Below, piece after piece: positions 8,180 to 16,990 of a stretch of DNA of 64,000 bases (the stretch's first letter is position 1; the number at the start of each line of letters is the position of its first letter). Origin of the DNA: Aquidulcibacter sp. (lineage in GTDB: Bacteria > Pseudomonadota > Alphaproteobacteria > Caulobacterales > Aquidulcibacteraceae); NCBI GenBank assembly GCA_027532555.1, contig JAPZTJ010000001.1:92171-156170 (forward strand), written 5' to 3'. The notes beneath the pieces were generated by a model, which saw only the letters and a list, made by a program, of their open reading frames with translations, was not told where the DNA came from and did no database searches. A program made the position numbers and the translations under genes.

Positions 8180-9670
8180 TTAGACGTCTGCTGCATCAAG
8201 GGCTTCGGCGAGCTCTTTCTCGAGTCCGTAATAGCGGGCGCGATCCCAGAATTTCGGGCGCGCGATGCCTGTGGACCGATGCTTGCCAATAACCTTACCG
8301 TTCGCGTCCTCACCTTCCATCTCGAATACAATGAGGTCTTGCGTAACAATCACATCACCTTCTAGGCCCAGGACTTCTGTGATGTGTGTGATCTTGCGGG
8401 AACCGTCGCGAAGACGGGCCGCCTGAATAACGATGTCGATCGAACCAACGATCATCTCACGGATTGTCTTGGTGGGCAGCGAGAAGCCGCCCATGGTGAT
8501 CATGCTTTCCATTCGCGAAAGACCTTCGCGTGGGCTGTTGGCGTGCAAAGTGCCCATCGAACCGTCGTGGCCCGTATTCATCGCTTGTAACAAGTCAAAC
8601 GCTTCAGGACCGCGGACTTCGCCGACGATGATGCGCTCGGGACGCATCCGCAGACAGTTTTTGACCAAGTCGCGCATGTGCACAGCACCTTGGCCTTCTA
8701 GGTTTGGAGGGCGGGTTTCAAGGCGGACAACATGGGGCTGCTGTAGTTGCAGTTCTGCCGCGTCTTCGCAGGTGATGACGCGTTCGTCTGGCGCGATGTA
8801 ACCGGTCAAACAGTTGAGCAGGGTGGTCTTCCCCGACCCGGTACCCCCAGAAATCAGCACATTACATCGTGCCGCCCCAATAATACCTAGAACCTTGCCT
8901 GCCGGCTCGGAAATCGCGCCGAATCCGACCAGGTCCGTCATTCGCAATTTGTCTTTTTTGAACTTACGAATGGTGAGGGTAGGTCCATCGAGTGCCAAGG
9001 GCGGCACAATCACGTTGACACGAGAGCCGTCGGGTAGCCGCGCGTCGCATATGGGTGAGCTTTCATCTACGCGGCGACCGACTTGGCTTACAATGCGCTG
9101 ACAGATGTTCATCAATTGTTGATTGTCACGGAACCGGATTGGTGTCTTGGTTACCTTACCGCTGACTTCGATAAACACGCTGTTGGCACCATTGACCATG
9201 ATGTCGGCAATGTCGTCGCGTGCCAACAGGGGTTCCAACGGCCCGTAGCCCAGCACGTCGTTGACAATATCGCCGAGCAATTGCTCTTGCTCAGCAACCG
9301 ATATAATCACCTGCTTGATTGCAATGATCTCGTTGACGATATCGCGGATTTCATCGCGGGCGGTGCGTTGGTCTAATGCCGCCAATTGGCCCAGATCGAT
9401 CGTCTCGATTAAAGCGTTATAAATCGACGCTTTCGTGCGATAATATTCATCAGTTCGCCCATCATTTTCAGGGCTTGGAGGCGGGGCCGATTGCGTCGGC
9501 GCGCGCACACCCTTTGCGACCCGCGCTAGGTCCACTGTTCCAGCGGCCGTTGCCGCGGCGGGGGTTGACGGCGGCGATACGGGTGCTGCTACTGGCTTTT
9601 GGGCCTCAAGGGGGGCAAACTTGGGGGGTGTTGTTGCCTGTGCCGCCCCGTCTGCGCGTTTACCAAACAT
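8180..9670 (-). CDS. cpaF: Tad pilus assembly ATPase CpaF (TadA)
   Basis: Secretion-type hexameric ATPase that powers Flp pilus extension, and in Caulobacter also retraction. It has 496 aa. A proline/alanine-rich N-terminal tail of about 65 residues is followed by the N-domain (YGPLEPLLARDDIADIMVNG) and a RecA-like core with Walker A GGTGSGKTT (275-283), Walker B region ERIIVGEVRGPEAFDLLQAM and the His motif MGTLHANSP. It sits between cpaE (7 bases) and tadB (5 bases) in one operon. Confidence 0.95.
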   Translation of the reverse strand: MFGKRADGAAQATTPPKFAPLEAQKPVAAPVSPPSTPAAATAAGTVDLARVAKGVRAPTQSAPPPSPENDGRTDEYYRTKASIYNALIETIDLGQLAALDQRTARDEIRDIVNEIIAIKQVIISVAEQEQLLGDIVNDVLGYGPLEPLLARDDIADIMVNGANSVFIEVSGKVTKTPIRFRDNQQLMNICQRIVSQVGRRVDESSPICDARLPDGSRVNVIVPPLALDGPTLTIRKFKKDKLRMTDLVGFGAISEPAGKVLGIIGAARCNVLISGGTGSGKTTLLNCLTGYIAPDERVITCEDAAELQLQQPHVVRLETRPPNLEGQGAVHMRDLVKNCLRMRPERIIVGEVRGPEAFDLLQAMNTGHDGSMGTLHANSPREGLSRMESMITMGGFSLPTKTIREMIVGSIDIVIQAARLRDGSRKITHITEVLGLEGDVIVTQDLIVFEMEGEDANGKVIGKHRSTGIARPKFWDRARYYGLEKELAEALDAADV

Positions 9671-9677
9671 CCTATCC

Positions 9678-11072
9678 TCACTTAGCCGCTTTTGCGGGGA
9701 TTAGTTTTGAGAGGAAGCTGGTCTTAGCCTTTGGTTGCGGCACCCGACCGGTGAAGAGCTGAGCCAAAAAGTCCATGCCCTCCGCACATTTGCTGTTTGG
9801 GTTCACGTTGGCCAGCATTTGCCCATTATTACTCGCCGTACCAAACAGTTGGGGATCATAAGGTAGGACAAGCGTTGGCTGTACGCCCAAGGCGTCGGCA
9901 AAGTCTTTGACTGGGGTTTCAGGCCGCTTTGCCACGCCGACCATATTTAGAATTACTTTTGGCGGAGTATCGTTCGGGCGACCTACCCGGACCATGTCAA
10001 AAATGTTCTTTGCGTTGCGCAGGCCAGCCAAATCTGGCTGTGCGACTACAACAACTTCATCGGCAGACAACAATGTTTGACGCATCCATTTTGACCAAGT
10101 GTGCGGCAGATCGAGCACAACATAAGGCACACCCCGGCGCACACCTTCAATCACAGTTTCATAAGCTTCTGGCGAAATCTCAAACTCGCGCTCGAGGGAG
10201 GCGGGTGCGGTGAACAAGGTCAAATGATCCGTGTGACGGGTCAGCAAGCGGTCCAGCAACACATCGTCGACCCGTTCGGGCTGTTCCAACGCATCAGCAA
10301 TACCGGTCGCCGGATCCGTGTTGAAATCAAGCCCGGTTGTTCCCCACGAAAGGTCGAGGTCAACCAAGGTTGTGTTTACTCGCGCATGCTCAGCCATACA
10401 CCACGCCACATTGTGGGCGATGGTAGAAGATCCAGCTCCACCTTTGGCACCGACGAAGGCAATGGTGCGACCCAAGAAGGGCTTGCTTGGATCCACATAA
10501 AGGCCAGAAATGGTGCGGATCAGCTGCAGCGGTTGCAGCGGTGGCACTAGGTATTCTGAAACGCCACGGCGGATCAGCTCCCGATACAGACCGATATCGT
10601 TCGATTCTCCAATCAGGATCACCTTAACGCCTGGCTCGCAATAGGAGGCCAATTCATCCAATTGCTGGATCAAGGTTGCTGGGGGCGCTAAACTTTCAAC
10701 GATGATTAAGTTGGGCGAGGGTTGGGACTGGAAGAATTCTATGGCACCTGCCAAACCGCCCATTGAAACAGTCACATGCGCTTTCGCGATGCGACGATCC
10801 GTTGAGGCCGATTGCAAGCGCTGGGCCGTATCTGGCCGCTCACAAAATACTTGGACCGAGATCCGCGGTACCGGTTGGTCGCCACCACGGGCTAGCTCAC
10901 CCACATAGGTTTCTTCAAAGGCAGCCGCATCAAAGTCACCCGGAGAAGCAGGTGCTGGAACGTTTTGAGCGTGGGTTGGCTCCAAGAAATCCAGATCGGC
11001 GTCAAGCTCGAAAGGCTCGTCAGCCGTTGCCAACTCTTCCCACATGGGCTTGCGTTTTGCATTCCCAATCAT
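9678..11072 (-). CDS. cpaE: Tad pilus polar localisation protein CpaE (TadZ-like)
   Basis: ParA/MinD-type protein that places the pilus machine in the cell. It has 464 aa: an acidic N-terminal leader, a receiver-like domain lacking a clear phosphorylation pocket (about 75-190), then a MinD-type ATPase domain with deviant Walker A KGGAGSST (210-217), the switch region LVDLDLSWGTTGLDFN and YVVLDLPHTWSKW. The start overlaps the cpaD stop by four bases, indicating translational coupling. Confidence 0.93.
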   Translation of the reverse strand: MIGNAKRKPMWEELATADEPFELDADLDFLEPTHAQNVPAPASPGDFDAAAFEETYVGELARGGDQPVPRISVQVFCERPDTAQRLQSASTDRRIAKAHVTVSMGGLAGAIEFFQSQPSPNLIIVESLAPPATLIQQLDELASYCEPGVKVILIGESNDIGLYRELIRRGVSEYLVPPLQPLQLIRTISGLYVDPSKPFLGRTIAFVGAKGGAGSSTIAHNVAWCMAEHARVNTTLVDLDLSWGTTGLDFNTDPATGIADALEQPERVDDVLLDRLLTRHTDHLTLFTAPASLEREFEISPEAYETVIEGVRRGVPYVVLDLPHTWSKWMRQTLLSADEVVVVAQPDLAGLRNAKNIFDMVRVGRPNDTPPKVILNMVGVAKRPETPVKDFADALGVQPTLVLPYDPQLFGTASNNGQMLANVNPNSKCAEGMDFLAQLFTGRVPQPKAKTSFLSKLIPAKAAK

Positions 11073-11812
11073 TTGCCACCCCCGCCTGCAACGGCTCCAC
11101 TAACTGTCGGGACGCCGCCTTTACGATGCAAATCGATACCGTTTTGGAGTCGAGCTGCGTCGCGCGGGCCTTCTTTGCGATCACCTAATAAGTCGCCGGG
11201 GTCCGCAACCATCGCTGCCAAATTGGCATTTTGCGCGCAGCCGAAACGGTCAGGCGGAATGTTCTCAGCAGTCTTTCTTGGATCAAAGGATGTCCACGGC
11301 TCACAGACGATCGGCTTGGTCTCATACCGCCCAAAGGAAATCAAAATTGGCGCATCTGTTTGACCTTGGGCTTGGTAGGGGCCGACAGAGATTTTTGAAA
11401 AATCCACGCCACCGAGAAACAGGGCCCGTTGCACGTCTTGGGCGACTTGGGCGGCACTTTGGCTATTGCTCGCGTTTGTCGGCACCGAGACAACAACGTT
11501 GCCACGGCCGAGGCGCACATATTCGTGTGCGAACGACTTTAGCTCAGCCGCGTCTTGAACAGTTGTGCCAATCGCGCCGCTGGGCGCGGAAATGGCGATG
11601 CGTGCTTCCACGGGGATGGCTTCAGGCTTAAAGGCATCCAGAACGGTGCGCTCAAGATGCGCTTTCTCAACCCGATCTACCGCTGGCTCCTCTTTGGCGG
11701 CGCTTGCGCCTCCACAGGCGCCTAACACCATCAACGCAGTGAGAGCGACCGCTTTAAGGGCGGGTTTGCTCGGCTGAGCGAATGAAGCATATTTCGCGAC
11801 TTCTCTTGTCAT
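11069..11812 (-). CDS. cpaD: Tad pilus assembly lipoprotein CpaD
   Basis: Periplasmic or outer-membrane-associated lipoprotein of the Flp pilus, 247 aa. An N-terminal hydrophobic stretch ends in the lipobox VLGAC (Cys 33), so lipid modification is expected. The CpaD signature part with NYG-type residues is modest, but the order between cpaC and cpaE and the C-terminal FGCAQNANLAAMVADPGDLL, typical of CpaD, make the call firm. It overlaps cpaE by four bases and follows cpaC by 16 bases. Confidence 0.9.
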   Translation of the reverse strand: MTREVAKYASFAQPSKPALKAVALTALMVLGACGGASAAKEEPAVDRVEKAHLERTVLDAFKPEAIPVEARIAISAPSGAIGTTVQDAAELKSFAHEYVRLGRGNVVVSVPTNASNSQSAAQVAQDVQRALFLGGVDFSKISVGPYQAQGQTDAPILISFGRYETKPIVCEPWTSFDPRKTAENIPPDRFGCAQNANLAAMVADPGDLLGDRKEGPRDAARLQNGIDLHRKGGVPTVSGAVAGGGGK

Positions 11813-11828
11813 CGGCTTCTTCCTGACT

Positions 11829-13454
11829 CTAATTCACAATATGTCCGATAGGGGCTCGGTAACGCCCTTTTGGCAGCCCTTTGGAACCGGGCTTCACCAT
11901 TCTATTCATGCGACCCAGCAGCAAAGCTGCCGTGTCACTGGCGGGTGCATAGCCATCGCCTGGGGTCTGAAGCTCATCCATCGAGGCCGATTTCACGATA
12001 TAAGGCGTGACGATGATGACGAGTTCTGTTTCATTGCTTTGGAAATCGCGCGAACGGAACAAATTTCCCAAGACTGGCAAGTCTTTTAAGCCGGGCAAAC
12101 CCTCAATAGACTGGCGCGTCGATTGCTGGATCAGACCAGCCATCACCATCGAACGACCGGAGGGCAGTTCCATCGTGTTCTCGGCGCGGCGAACTGAAAC
12201 GCCGGGGATCGACAAGCCGCGAATGGTGTCAGTCACGTTGCCGGCGGCATCGCGGATCAGCGTATCTGCTTGGCGGAAAGAAGCCGCCGTCGAAATCTCA
12301 GAAACTTCGGTCGAAACTTTAAGTGAAATTCGGTCGGCGCTTAGGATGATCGGTGTAAAGCCCAAACCAACACCAAATGGCTTGAATTCGACCGAAACGC
12401 GGTTGCCTTCTTGGGCTGTCGGTACTGGAAATTCGCCACCGGCCAGGAATTTCGCAGGCTCTCCCGAGGTAGCAGTGAGGTTTGGCTCGGCCAAGGTTCG
12501 GGCCAAGCCAACGCGTTCCAAGGCTTGTATATTACTGTCAGCGCGTTGCCCGGTTACCAATTCACCTGGACCATAGGTGACTTCAGTGCGGCCCGTCTCT
12601 GGGTTAAACTTCGAGCTAAAGCCACCAGCGCCTGCGCCCACTCTGGGGTCAAGAAGTTCCGAAGTGCCACTTAGGAACGAATTTGAGACCGGCCGAATGA
12701 AGTTCTGGGCCCAGGTCGAGTCGAGCGTGGTTCCGCCCAAAAAGGCACCATTAACCGAGAAACCATTGGCGGTTGCAAACTTGATGCCCCAATCTTCGGG
12801 CAGCAATTGATTCAGGATATTGGACGAAGACAGATTCATCCCTAATTGCTTGATGACAGACCGCTGCATTTCAACAATCCGCACCCGCAGCATGACTTGA
12901 TCGCCTGAAAGGACGCTCATCATGTTTAGAACTTTATCGGCATTACCGGCATATTGGCTCGAAATCCGCAAAACCTGATCGGCGACCAAGCCATTTGGGA
13001 CGTCCCCGGTCAGAATGATCGAATCAGCAACACTATCGACCACCACACGGGCTTCGGGTACCAGACGTTGAATCAACGCGCTTAGTTCCGAGGTGTCGCG
13101 GGCAACCCGGATTTCAAGTGCCAGAATCTGACGACCTTGTGCATCCAGAAAGAAGACATTTGTTTCACCGACCCTCGTGCCGAGCACAATGCCACGTTGG
13201 CTGGTGCGCATCACTGCGTCTGCTATCGAGGGATCGGAAACCACAACGTCACGGGCTTCAACCGGCAGATCGACAATTGCCGATTTTCCAAGCGCCAAGG
13301 TAAGCCGTTGGGGCATAGGCTGCTCGGGTGTGGCCTTGATCGCGGCACCTTGCCCAGATTGAGCGAATAAGACACTCGGGGACACTAACGCGCTTAGCGC
13401 TAGGCATGAAACCGCGACTAGAACAAATTTCACACTTTGGGTTGGCTGCATCAC
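11829..13454 (-). CDS. cpaC: Tad pilus outer-membrane secretin CpaC (RcpA)
   Basis: Secretin forming the outer-membrane channel of the Flp pilus, 541 aa. It has a signal peptide (VLVAVSCLALSALVSPSVLFA), an N-terminal pilus-formation domain (LALGKSAIVDLPVEARDVVVSDPSIADAV in part), a BON-like segment and a C-terminal secretin domain with the line AEPNLTATSGEPAKFLAGGE and the GLIQQ...LPGLKDLPVLGNLFRS hallmark near the end. It is coupled to cpaB by a four-base overlap. Confidence 0.95.
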   Translation of the reverse strand: MMQPTQSVKFVLVAVSCLALSALVSPSVLFAQSGQGAAIKATPEQPMPQRLTLALGKSAIVDLPVEARDVVVSDPSIADAVMRTSQRGIVLGTRVGETNVFFLDAQGRQILALEIRVARDTSELSALIQRLVPEARVVVDSVADSIILTGDVPNGLVADQVLRISSQYAGNADKVLNMMSVLSGDQVMLRVRIVEMQRSVIKQLGMNLSSSNILNQLLPEDWGIKFATANGFSVNGAFLGGTTLDSTWAQNFIRPVSNSFLSGTSELLDPRVGAGAGGFSSKFNPETGRTEVTYGPGELVTGQRADSNIQALERVGLARTLAEPNLTATSGEPAKFLAGGEFPVPTAQEGNRVSVEFKPFGVGLGFTPIILSADRISLKVSTEVSEISTAASFRQADTLIRDAAGNVTDTIRGLSIPGVSVRRAENTMELPSGRSMVMAGLIQQSTRQSIEGLPGLKDLPVLGNLFRSRDFQSNETELVIIVTPYIVKSASMDELQTPGDGYAPASDTAALLLGRMNRMVKPGSKGLPKGRYRAPIGHIVN

Positions 13455-14323
13455 TGCCCTCCCCGATATACTTTAACGGCCGTCGGAATCGCCTGAGCCG
13501 CTTGCTGAACGTTTTGCGATGATGGCGGCGGCTTTGGATCGGCCGAGCCTCCCGATGACGAAGTTTGATTCATCACATCTGTGCCGGCTGGTGAATAGGT
13601 TGGGGCCCCAGCATCAGAATAACCCCGAAGGGTGAGCGAAAGATCACCTAATTTCTGCGCTAGTCGCAGCTTTTCTGAATCGGATGCAGACAATTCGACC
13701 GTCGCAACCCCACCCGGCATTGTCGTTTTGTCCTTGTCCTGCGAGATAGCTTGGTCGATTGCGAGGACGCGGACACTTTCTAAAATCGCCGTTGAAACAA
13801 TCTTAGATACAGATTGGCCGTTCGATTTAAGTTGTAATTCGCGGGTGAGGAGGATGTCCACGCGATCATTCGGCAATACAAAGCCTGCGACCGCCGTTTC
13901 AGGGCTAATCGGAAATGAAACAGCGCGCATCCCCGGCGTCAACAAAGCCGCCATAGCACCTGTCCTTGCATCAACATCGACAATCTTGCTCGCCAAAACC
14001 GGCTCGCCCTTCACCATCGCTTGGCGGACGATACCATTGCTGAATTCTTCAATCGCCTTGGGGTTCTTAGATTGCAGGAAGAACCCAGGTGTCGCGGCGC
14101 TCGTTGGTGTATAGGCTTCCCATCCCAAAGAGGCTGGCGAAATACGTTCGCCCACGACCATATCGCGCTTGGCCACCAATACATTGACGGTTTCGGCCTT
14201 GGCGTCGCTTGCAGAAACAGGCTGCACAACCTGCGGATTGGCGGATTGCGAGCGCATCCAAATAAAGGCTCCGCCCGCAACAAGCAAAGCACCGCCAATG
14301 ATCGAGATTTGCCGAATATTCAC
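13451..14323 (-). CDS. cpaB: Tad pilus assembly protein CpaB (RcpC)
   Basis: Periplasmic SAF-domain protein that works with the CpaC secretin, 290 aa. It has an N-terminal membrane anchor (IIGGALLVAGGAFIWM), a SAF domain (about 48-115, LVAKRDMVVGERISPASLGWE), the conserved block MRAVSFPISPETAVAGFVLPNDRVDILLT and a low-complexity Ser/Pro/Gln tail. First gene of the cpaBCDEF-tadBC run. The 174 bases upstream hold a CtrA-like site. Confidence 0.93.
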   Translation of the reverse strand: MNIRQISIIGGALLVAGGAFIWMRSQSANPQVVQPVSASDAKAETVNVLVAKRDMVVGERISPASLGWEAYTPTSAATPGFFLQSKNPKAIEEFSNGIVRQAMVKGEPVLASKIVDVDARTGAMAALLTPGMRAVSFPISPETAVAGFVLPNDRVDILLTRELQLKSNGQSVSKIVSTAILESVRVLAIDQAISQDKDKTTMPGGVATVELSASDSEKLRLAQKLGDLSLTLRGYSDAGAPTYSPAGTDVMNQTSSSGGSADPKPPPSSQNVQQAAQAIPTAVKVYRGGQ

Positions 14324-14431
14324 GCTATGCCTCTCCCATTCGGGGTTCCAACTCAGAGCTTTTCCAGTTGTACCCTTCGAGAATCACCCATATCCAAAAT
14401 GAACTACGAAATGACCATGCGTAAATATGTT

Positions 14432-14446
14432 CTAAGAAGAGGTTAA
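14432..14446. promoter_or_regulatory. CtrA-like box upstream of cpaB (7 of 8 positions)
   Basis: CTAA-N7-TTAA on the plus strand (TTAA-N7-TTAG on the minus strand), one mismatch from the Caulobacter CtrA consensus TTAA-N7-TTAA. It lies about 110 bases before the cpaB start in the gap between cpaA and cpaB. Regulation by CtrA is an inference. Confidence 0.4.
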
Positions 14447-14497
14447 CGGTGCGACTTCTATGGTTGAAGAAGTGTGAAAATTCAGCAAGATTCTATT

Positions 14498-15019
14498 TTA
14501 GAAATTTGGAAACCACAGGGTATAGGGGGTTGCAAGTATAGCCCCCACTCCCAAGGCTACGCCATAAGGAACGGCGCTAGATTTGCGGAGCAACCTGCGC
14601 GCCCATCGTGGTTTTTTCGGTAATCCGAAATGACGTGCTAATTGCCTGCCTATAATCAAGGTCACGACTAAAGCACCGCCAGCAATTGCGGTATAAAGTA
14701 TGAAGGGCATCATGGCAGTTGGGCCAAGCCAAAGCGCTGCGGCACCCGTGAGCTTTGCGTCTCCGCCACCATAAATGCCGACCAAAAACATGGCGAGGGC
14801 AATTATTGTGGTAAGTAAGCCGATCCCAATATGTGCTGCGAGATCATTCCAGCCCAAGCCCATTGGTAGCGCGAAAACCAAAAAGCCTGCCGCAATTAGC
14901 ATATTCAGCTTGTTCGTAATCAGAAAGGTACGGACATCGCCAATACCGGCCCAGATCATGGCACTCGAAAAGGCAAACAAGCCGGCAACAGCCGCGAAAG
15001 TGTCAGGTCCAAGCGTCAT
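14498..15019 (-). CDS. cpaA: Prepilin peptidase CpaA (TadV)
   Basis: Inner-membrane aspartic peptidase that cleaves Flp prepilin and pseudopilins, 173 aa with about five or six membrane helices and no N-terminal methylase domain. Both catalytic aspartates are visible: in GIGDVRTFLITNKLN and in the GGGD motif of IYGGGDAKLTGA. It lies between the pilA terminator and cpaB, with its own upstream gap, so it may be read at a lower level than pilA. Confidence 0.92.
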   Translation of the reverse strand: MTLGPDTFAAVAGLFAFSSAMIWAGIGDVRTFLITNKLNMLIAAGFLVFALPMGLGWNDLAAHIGIGLLTTIIALAMFLVGIYGGGDAKLTGAAALWLGPTAMMPFILYTAIAGGALVVTLIIGRQLARHFGLPKKPRWARRLLRKSSAVPYGVALGVGAILATPYTLWFPNF

Positions 15020-15090
15020 ACATGACCTGTAACATGGGACCGCTAAGCCAAAGTAAATGCCACTGCGGGTCGCAAACCAAAACGATAGGC

Positions 15091-15124
15091 AAAAAAAAGG
15101 CGCTTGGTCCGAAAACCAAGCGCC
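15091..15124 (-). terminator. Rho-independent terminator of pilA
   Basis: On the minus strand a perfect 10-bp stem (GGCGCTTGGT / ACCAAGCGCC) with a 6-base loop is followed by eight U. It starts 23 bases after the pilA stop codon. This would uncouple the highly expressed pilin from the downstream assembly genes. Confidence 0.92.
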
Positions 15125-15146
15125 AATTTTCCAGACTAAGTCTGTA

Positions 15147-15317
15147 TTAGCGGCTACCGACCGAGCTACCGATCGAGTTGAAGCGCTCGCTCATGTTGCT
15201 GCCCAAGGTGGTCAACGAGCTGATCAGAACTACAGCGATCAAAGCTGCAATCAGACCATATTCGATAGCGGTTGCACCAGACTCATTATTGCGGATCTTC
15301 GAGAAAAGCTTTTTCAT
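15147..15317 (-). CDS. pilA: Flp/PilA-type major pilin
   Basis: A 56-aa prepilin read on the minus strand from ATG 15317 to TAA 15147-15149. The sequence begins MKKLFSKIRNNESG, then ATAIEYGLIAALIAVVLI, the classical Flp motif: cleavage by CpaA is expected after Gly 14, leaving mature Ala 1 with Glu 5 and Tyr 6. The basic leader, single hydrophobic helix and short Ser/Gly-rich tail fit Flp pilins of Caulobacterales. A GGGAA purine stretch precedes the start. It is the first gene of the pilus locus, separated from cpaA by a strong terminator. Confidence 0.95.
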   Translation of the reverse strand: MKKLFSKIRNNESGATAIEYGLIAALIAVVLISSLTTLGSNMSERFNSIGSSVGSR

Positions 15318-15406
15318 TTTTAGGTTCCCATTCTACATACGACCGGGTGGTTGAAGTCTTAACTGCTTCTCATTCCCTTTGTCCTCCTCGTTCTAGCCAA
15401 GACTCA

Positions 15407-15421
15407 TAAACATGGCGTAAA
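15407..15421. promoter_or_regulatory. Weak CtrA-like box upstream of pilA
   Basis: TAAA-N7-TAAA (minus strand TTTA-N7-TTTA), one mismatch per half site from TTAA-N7-TTAA, about 90 bases before the pilA start. In Caulobacter pilA is activated by CtrA, which makes the position suggestive, but the match itself is weak. Confidence 0.25.
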
Positions 15422-15786
15422 CTAAAACATAAAAATTGATCGGAATTGCCCTTTTCTTGGCGTAATTGGGATATGTCCACAATAATAGATTGATTTTTAT
15501 GTTGTTTTTTCCGCAGCTCTCTGACAAATTTTCTTCAAGATGTTGGATCTGATAGAATTAAATGCGAATTCAAGTTTAATGAGTTACCGCTTTTGGAAGA
15601 ATATAAACCGGAAACACCAAGAACAGCTCGTAGCGTTTTCTGTAATCACCCAGCCTGTCCTCGAGCAATCAAAGGATCAAACACGTTATAAATTGCCCAC
15701 ACGATAAATTGTCGACACACGCGCGAAATCTCATTTTGCTGAAGATTGGGCGAAACTTACGACAAAGCGTCAGCGGGATTCACTCG

Positions 15787-15801
15787 TTAATGGCTAGTTT
15801 A
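15787..15801. promoter_or_regulatory. CtrA-like box upstream of the pseudopilin operon
   Basis: TTAA-N7-TTTA, 7 of 8 consensus positions, 40 bases before the start at 15842. It is placed where a CtrA activator or repressor site could act on this operon. Confidence 0.35.
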
Positions 15802-15841
15802 CGGGTCGGCGGTATTTAATGAAGCAACAGGGAGTTTTGTC

Positions 15842-16306
15842 ATGTCTAATCTCGTCAAACCATTGGCCTCGATCGCCTGCGCCTTTGCTGTTTTGGCAGC
15901 GGGCTCAGCTGGTGCACAATCGTTCCAGTTGGAAGTCGACCAAACTCAACCTCTCCGTTTTCAGCGCCCTGTGACGGGCGTTGTGGTCGGTAATGCCAGC
16001 ATAGCGGACGTAATTGTTCATAACGCAAATGTTCTCTTCGTGGTTGGAAAATCGGTAGGCTCCACAGAGATTTTGGCGGTGGATGCCGCTGGAAACACAG
16101 TATTCTCCGGCACCATTCAAGTGCGCCCGACCAATGTTCGTAACATGATTACCATCCAGCGCGGCAAAGAAATTTCCACCGCTATTTGCCAGGACCGCTG
16201 CATTCCTAATGTTCACTCCGAAGGCACCAACGCCGGCAATACATCGGCTATTTCTGCCATCGCGGCGCGATCAGCCTTTGCTGCAGGGTCTGGCGGACGC
16301 CAATAA
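15842..16306 (+). CDS. Exported pilus-formation N-domain protein (CpaC N-terminal-like)
   Basis: A 154-aa exported protein with signal peptide (IACAFAVLAAGSAGA) followed by a single pilus-formation N-terminal domain: LRFQRPVTGVVVGNASIADVIVHNANVLFVVGKSVGSTEILAVDAAG resembles residues of the CpaC N-terminus in this same window, but there is no secretin domain. The tail has two cysteines (CQDRC) and an Ala/Ser-rich end. It heads a plus-strand operon with two TadE-type genes. A periplasmic accessory role in pilus biogenesis is likely. Confidence 0.85.
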   Translation: MSNLVKPLASIACAFAVLAAGSAGAQSFQLEVDQTQPLRFQRPVTGVVVGNASIADVIVHNANVLFVVGKSVGSTEILAVDAAGNTVFSGTIQVRPTNVRNMITIQRGKEISTAICQDRCIPNVHSEGTNAGNTSAISAIAARSAFAAGSGGRQ

Positions 16307-16403
16307 GGCGCCAATCATCGTTAATGGATAAAATTTTCAATGCTCGTTTAAGGCGGCTTAAAGGCATTCCGTGCTTAACTTGGTCGCGTTGAGGGAGTCG
16401 ACG

Positions 16404-16979
16404 ATGTCTGCATTGCACTCGATTGTGGTTAAGCGTTTGGGCAAACGTCGCACGAAGCGGGGGAAGCGTGGTGCCGCTGCTGTTGAATTTGCGATGATCG
16501 CCACTCCGTTCATTTTTATGTTGTTCGGCATCTTCGAAACCATGATGATCTTCTTCGTGCAAACGACGCTTGAAGCGGCCGTTTCCGAAGAGGCACGCAA
16601 AATTCGGACCGGTCAGGCTCAATCCCTGACAGCGCCCATTACGAAAGAACAATTTAAGGCCAATGTCTGTGCTCGCATGATGGGCTTGGGTGATTGCAGC
16701 ACACGTTTGTTCGTGCAAGTTCAGAACCAGCCTCTTTCTGGAACACTTCCGACCCCTTGGGAAGACGGGACACTTACGCCGGGATCAGCCGACGATGAGC
16801 CGTATGAAGCAACGGCGGCAAACGCGATTGTTGTGGTCCGTGGCTATTATGTTTGGCCCTTGATCACCCCTGGAATTTCCAATGCTATGCGGAATTTCTC
16901 CGACAGTGGTGGGACGCTTGGGAATTATAACCGCATCATTGCCGCAACATCGGCCTTCCGTAACGAACCATTTAATTGA
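16404..16979 (+). CDS. tadE: TadE-family pseudopilin
   Basis: Minor pseudopilin of the Flp machine. ATG 16404 follows a GAGGGAG ribosome site; the GTG at 16371 would add 11 residues. A basic N-terminus (GKRRTKRGKR) leads into the signature GAAAVEFAMIATPFIFMLFGIF, where prepilin processing is expected before the Ala residues. About 190 aa, with a C-terminal periplasmic part containing paired cysteines (CARMMGLGDC). It is followed immediately by a second TadE-like gene. Confidence 0.88.
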   Translation: MSALHSIVVKRLGKRRTKRGKRGAAAVEFAMIATPFIFMLFGIFETMMIFFVQTTLEAAVSEEARKIRTGQAQSLTAPITKEQFKANVCARMMGLGDCSTRLFVQVQNQPLSGTLPTPWEDGTLTPGSADDEPYEATAANAIVVVRGYYVWPLITPGISNAMRNFSDSGGTLGNYNRIIAATSAFRNEPFN

Positions 16980-16990
16980 GGTTGCTTGTG

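Larger units (their letters stand above)
15318..15841. other. Divergent AT-rich promoter region between the two pilus operons
   Basis: 524 bases with no ORF, noticeably richer in A and T than the surroundings. It must hold the pilA promoter (minus strand) and the promoter of the plus-strand pseudopilin operon. Two imperfect CtrA-like boxes are listed separately. No sigma-54 element with good spacing was found. Confidence 0.6.

Noticed and set aside
15375..15406. Sigma-54 promoter for pilA (TTGGCTAGAACGAGG on the minus strand)
   Set aside because: Only the -24 block partly matches; the -12 GC element is missing at the right distance.
16348..16364. TTAA-N6-TTAA upstream of tadE as a CtrA box
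   Set aside because: The spacer is six rather than seven bases, which puts the half sites off the accepted phase.
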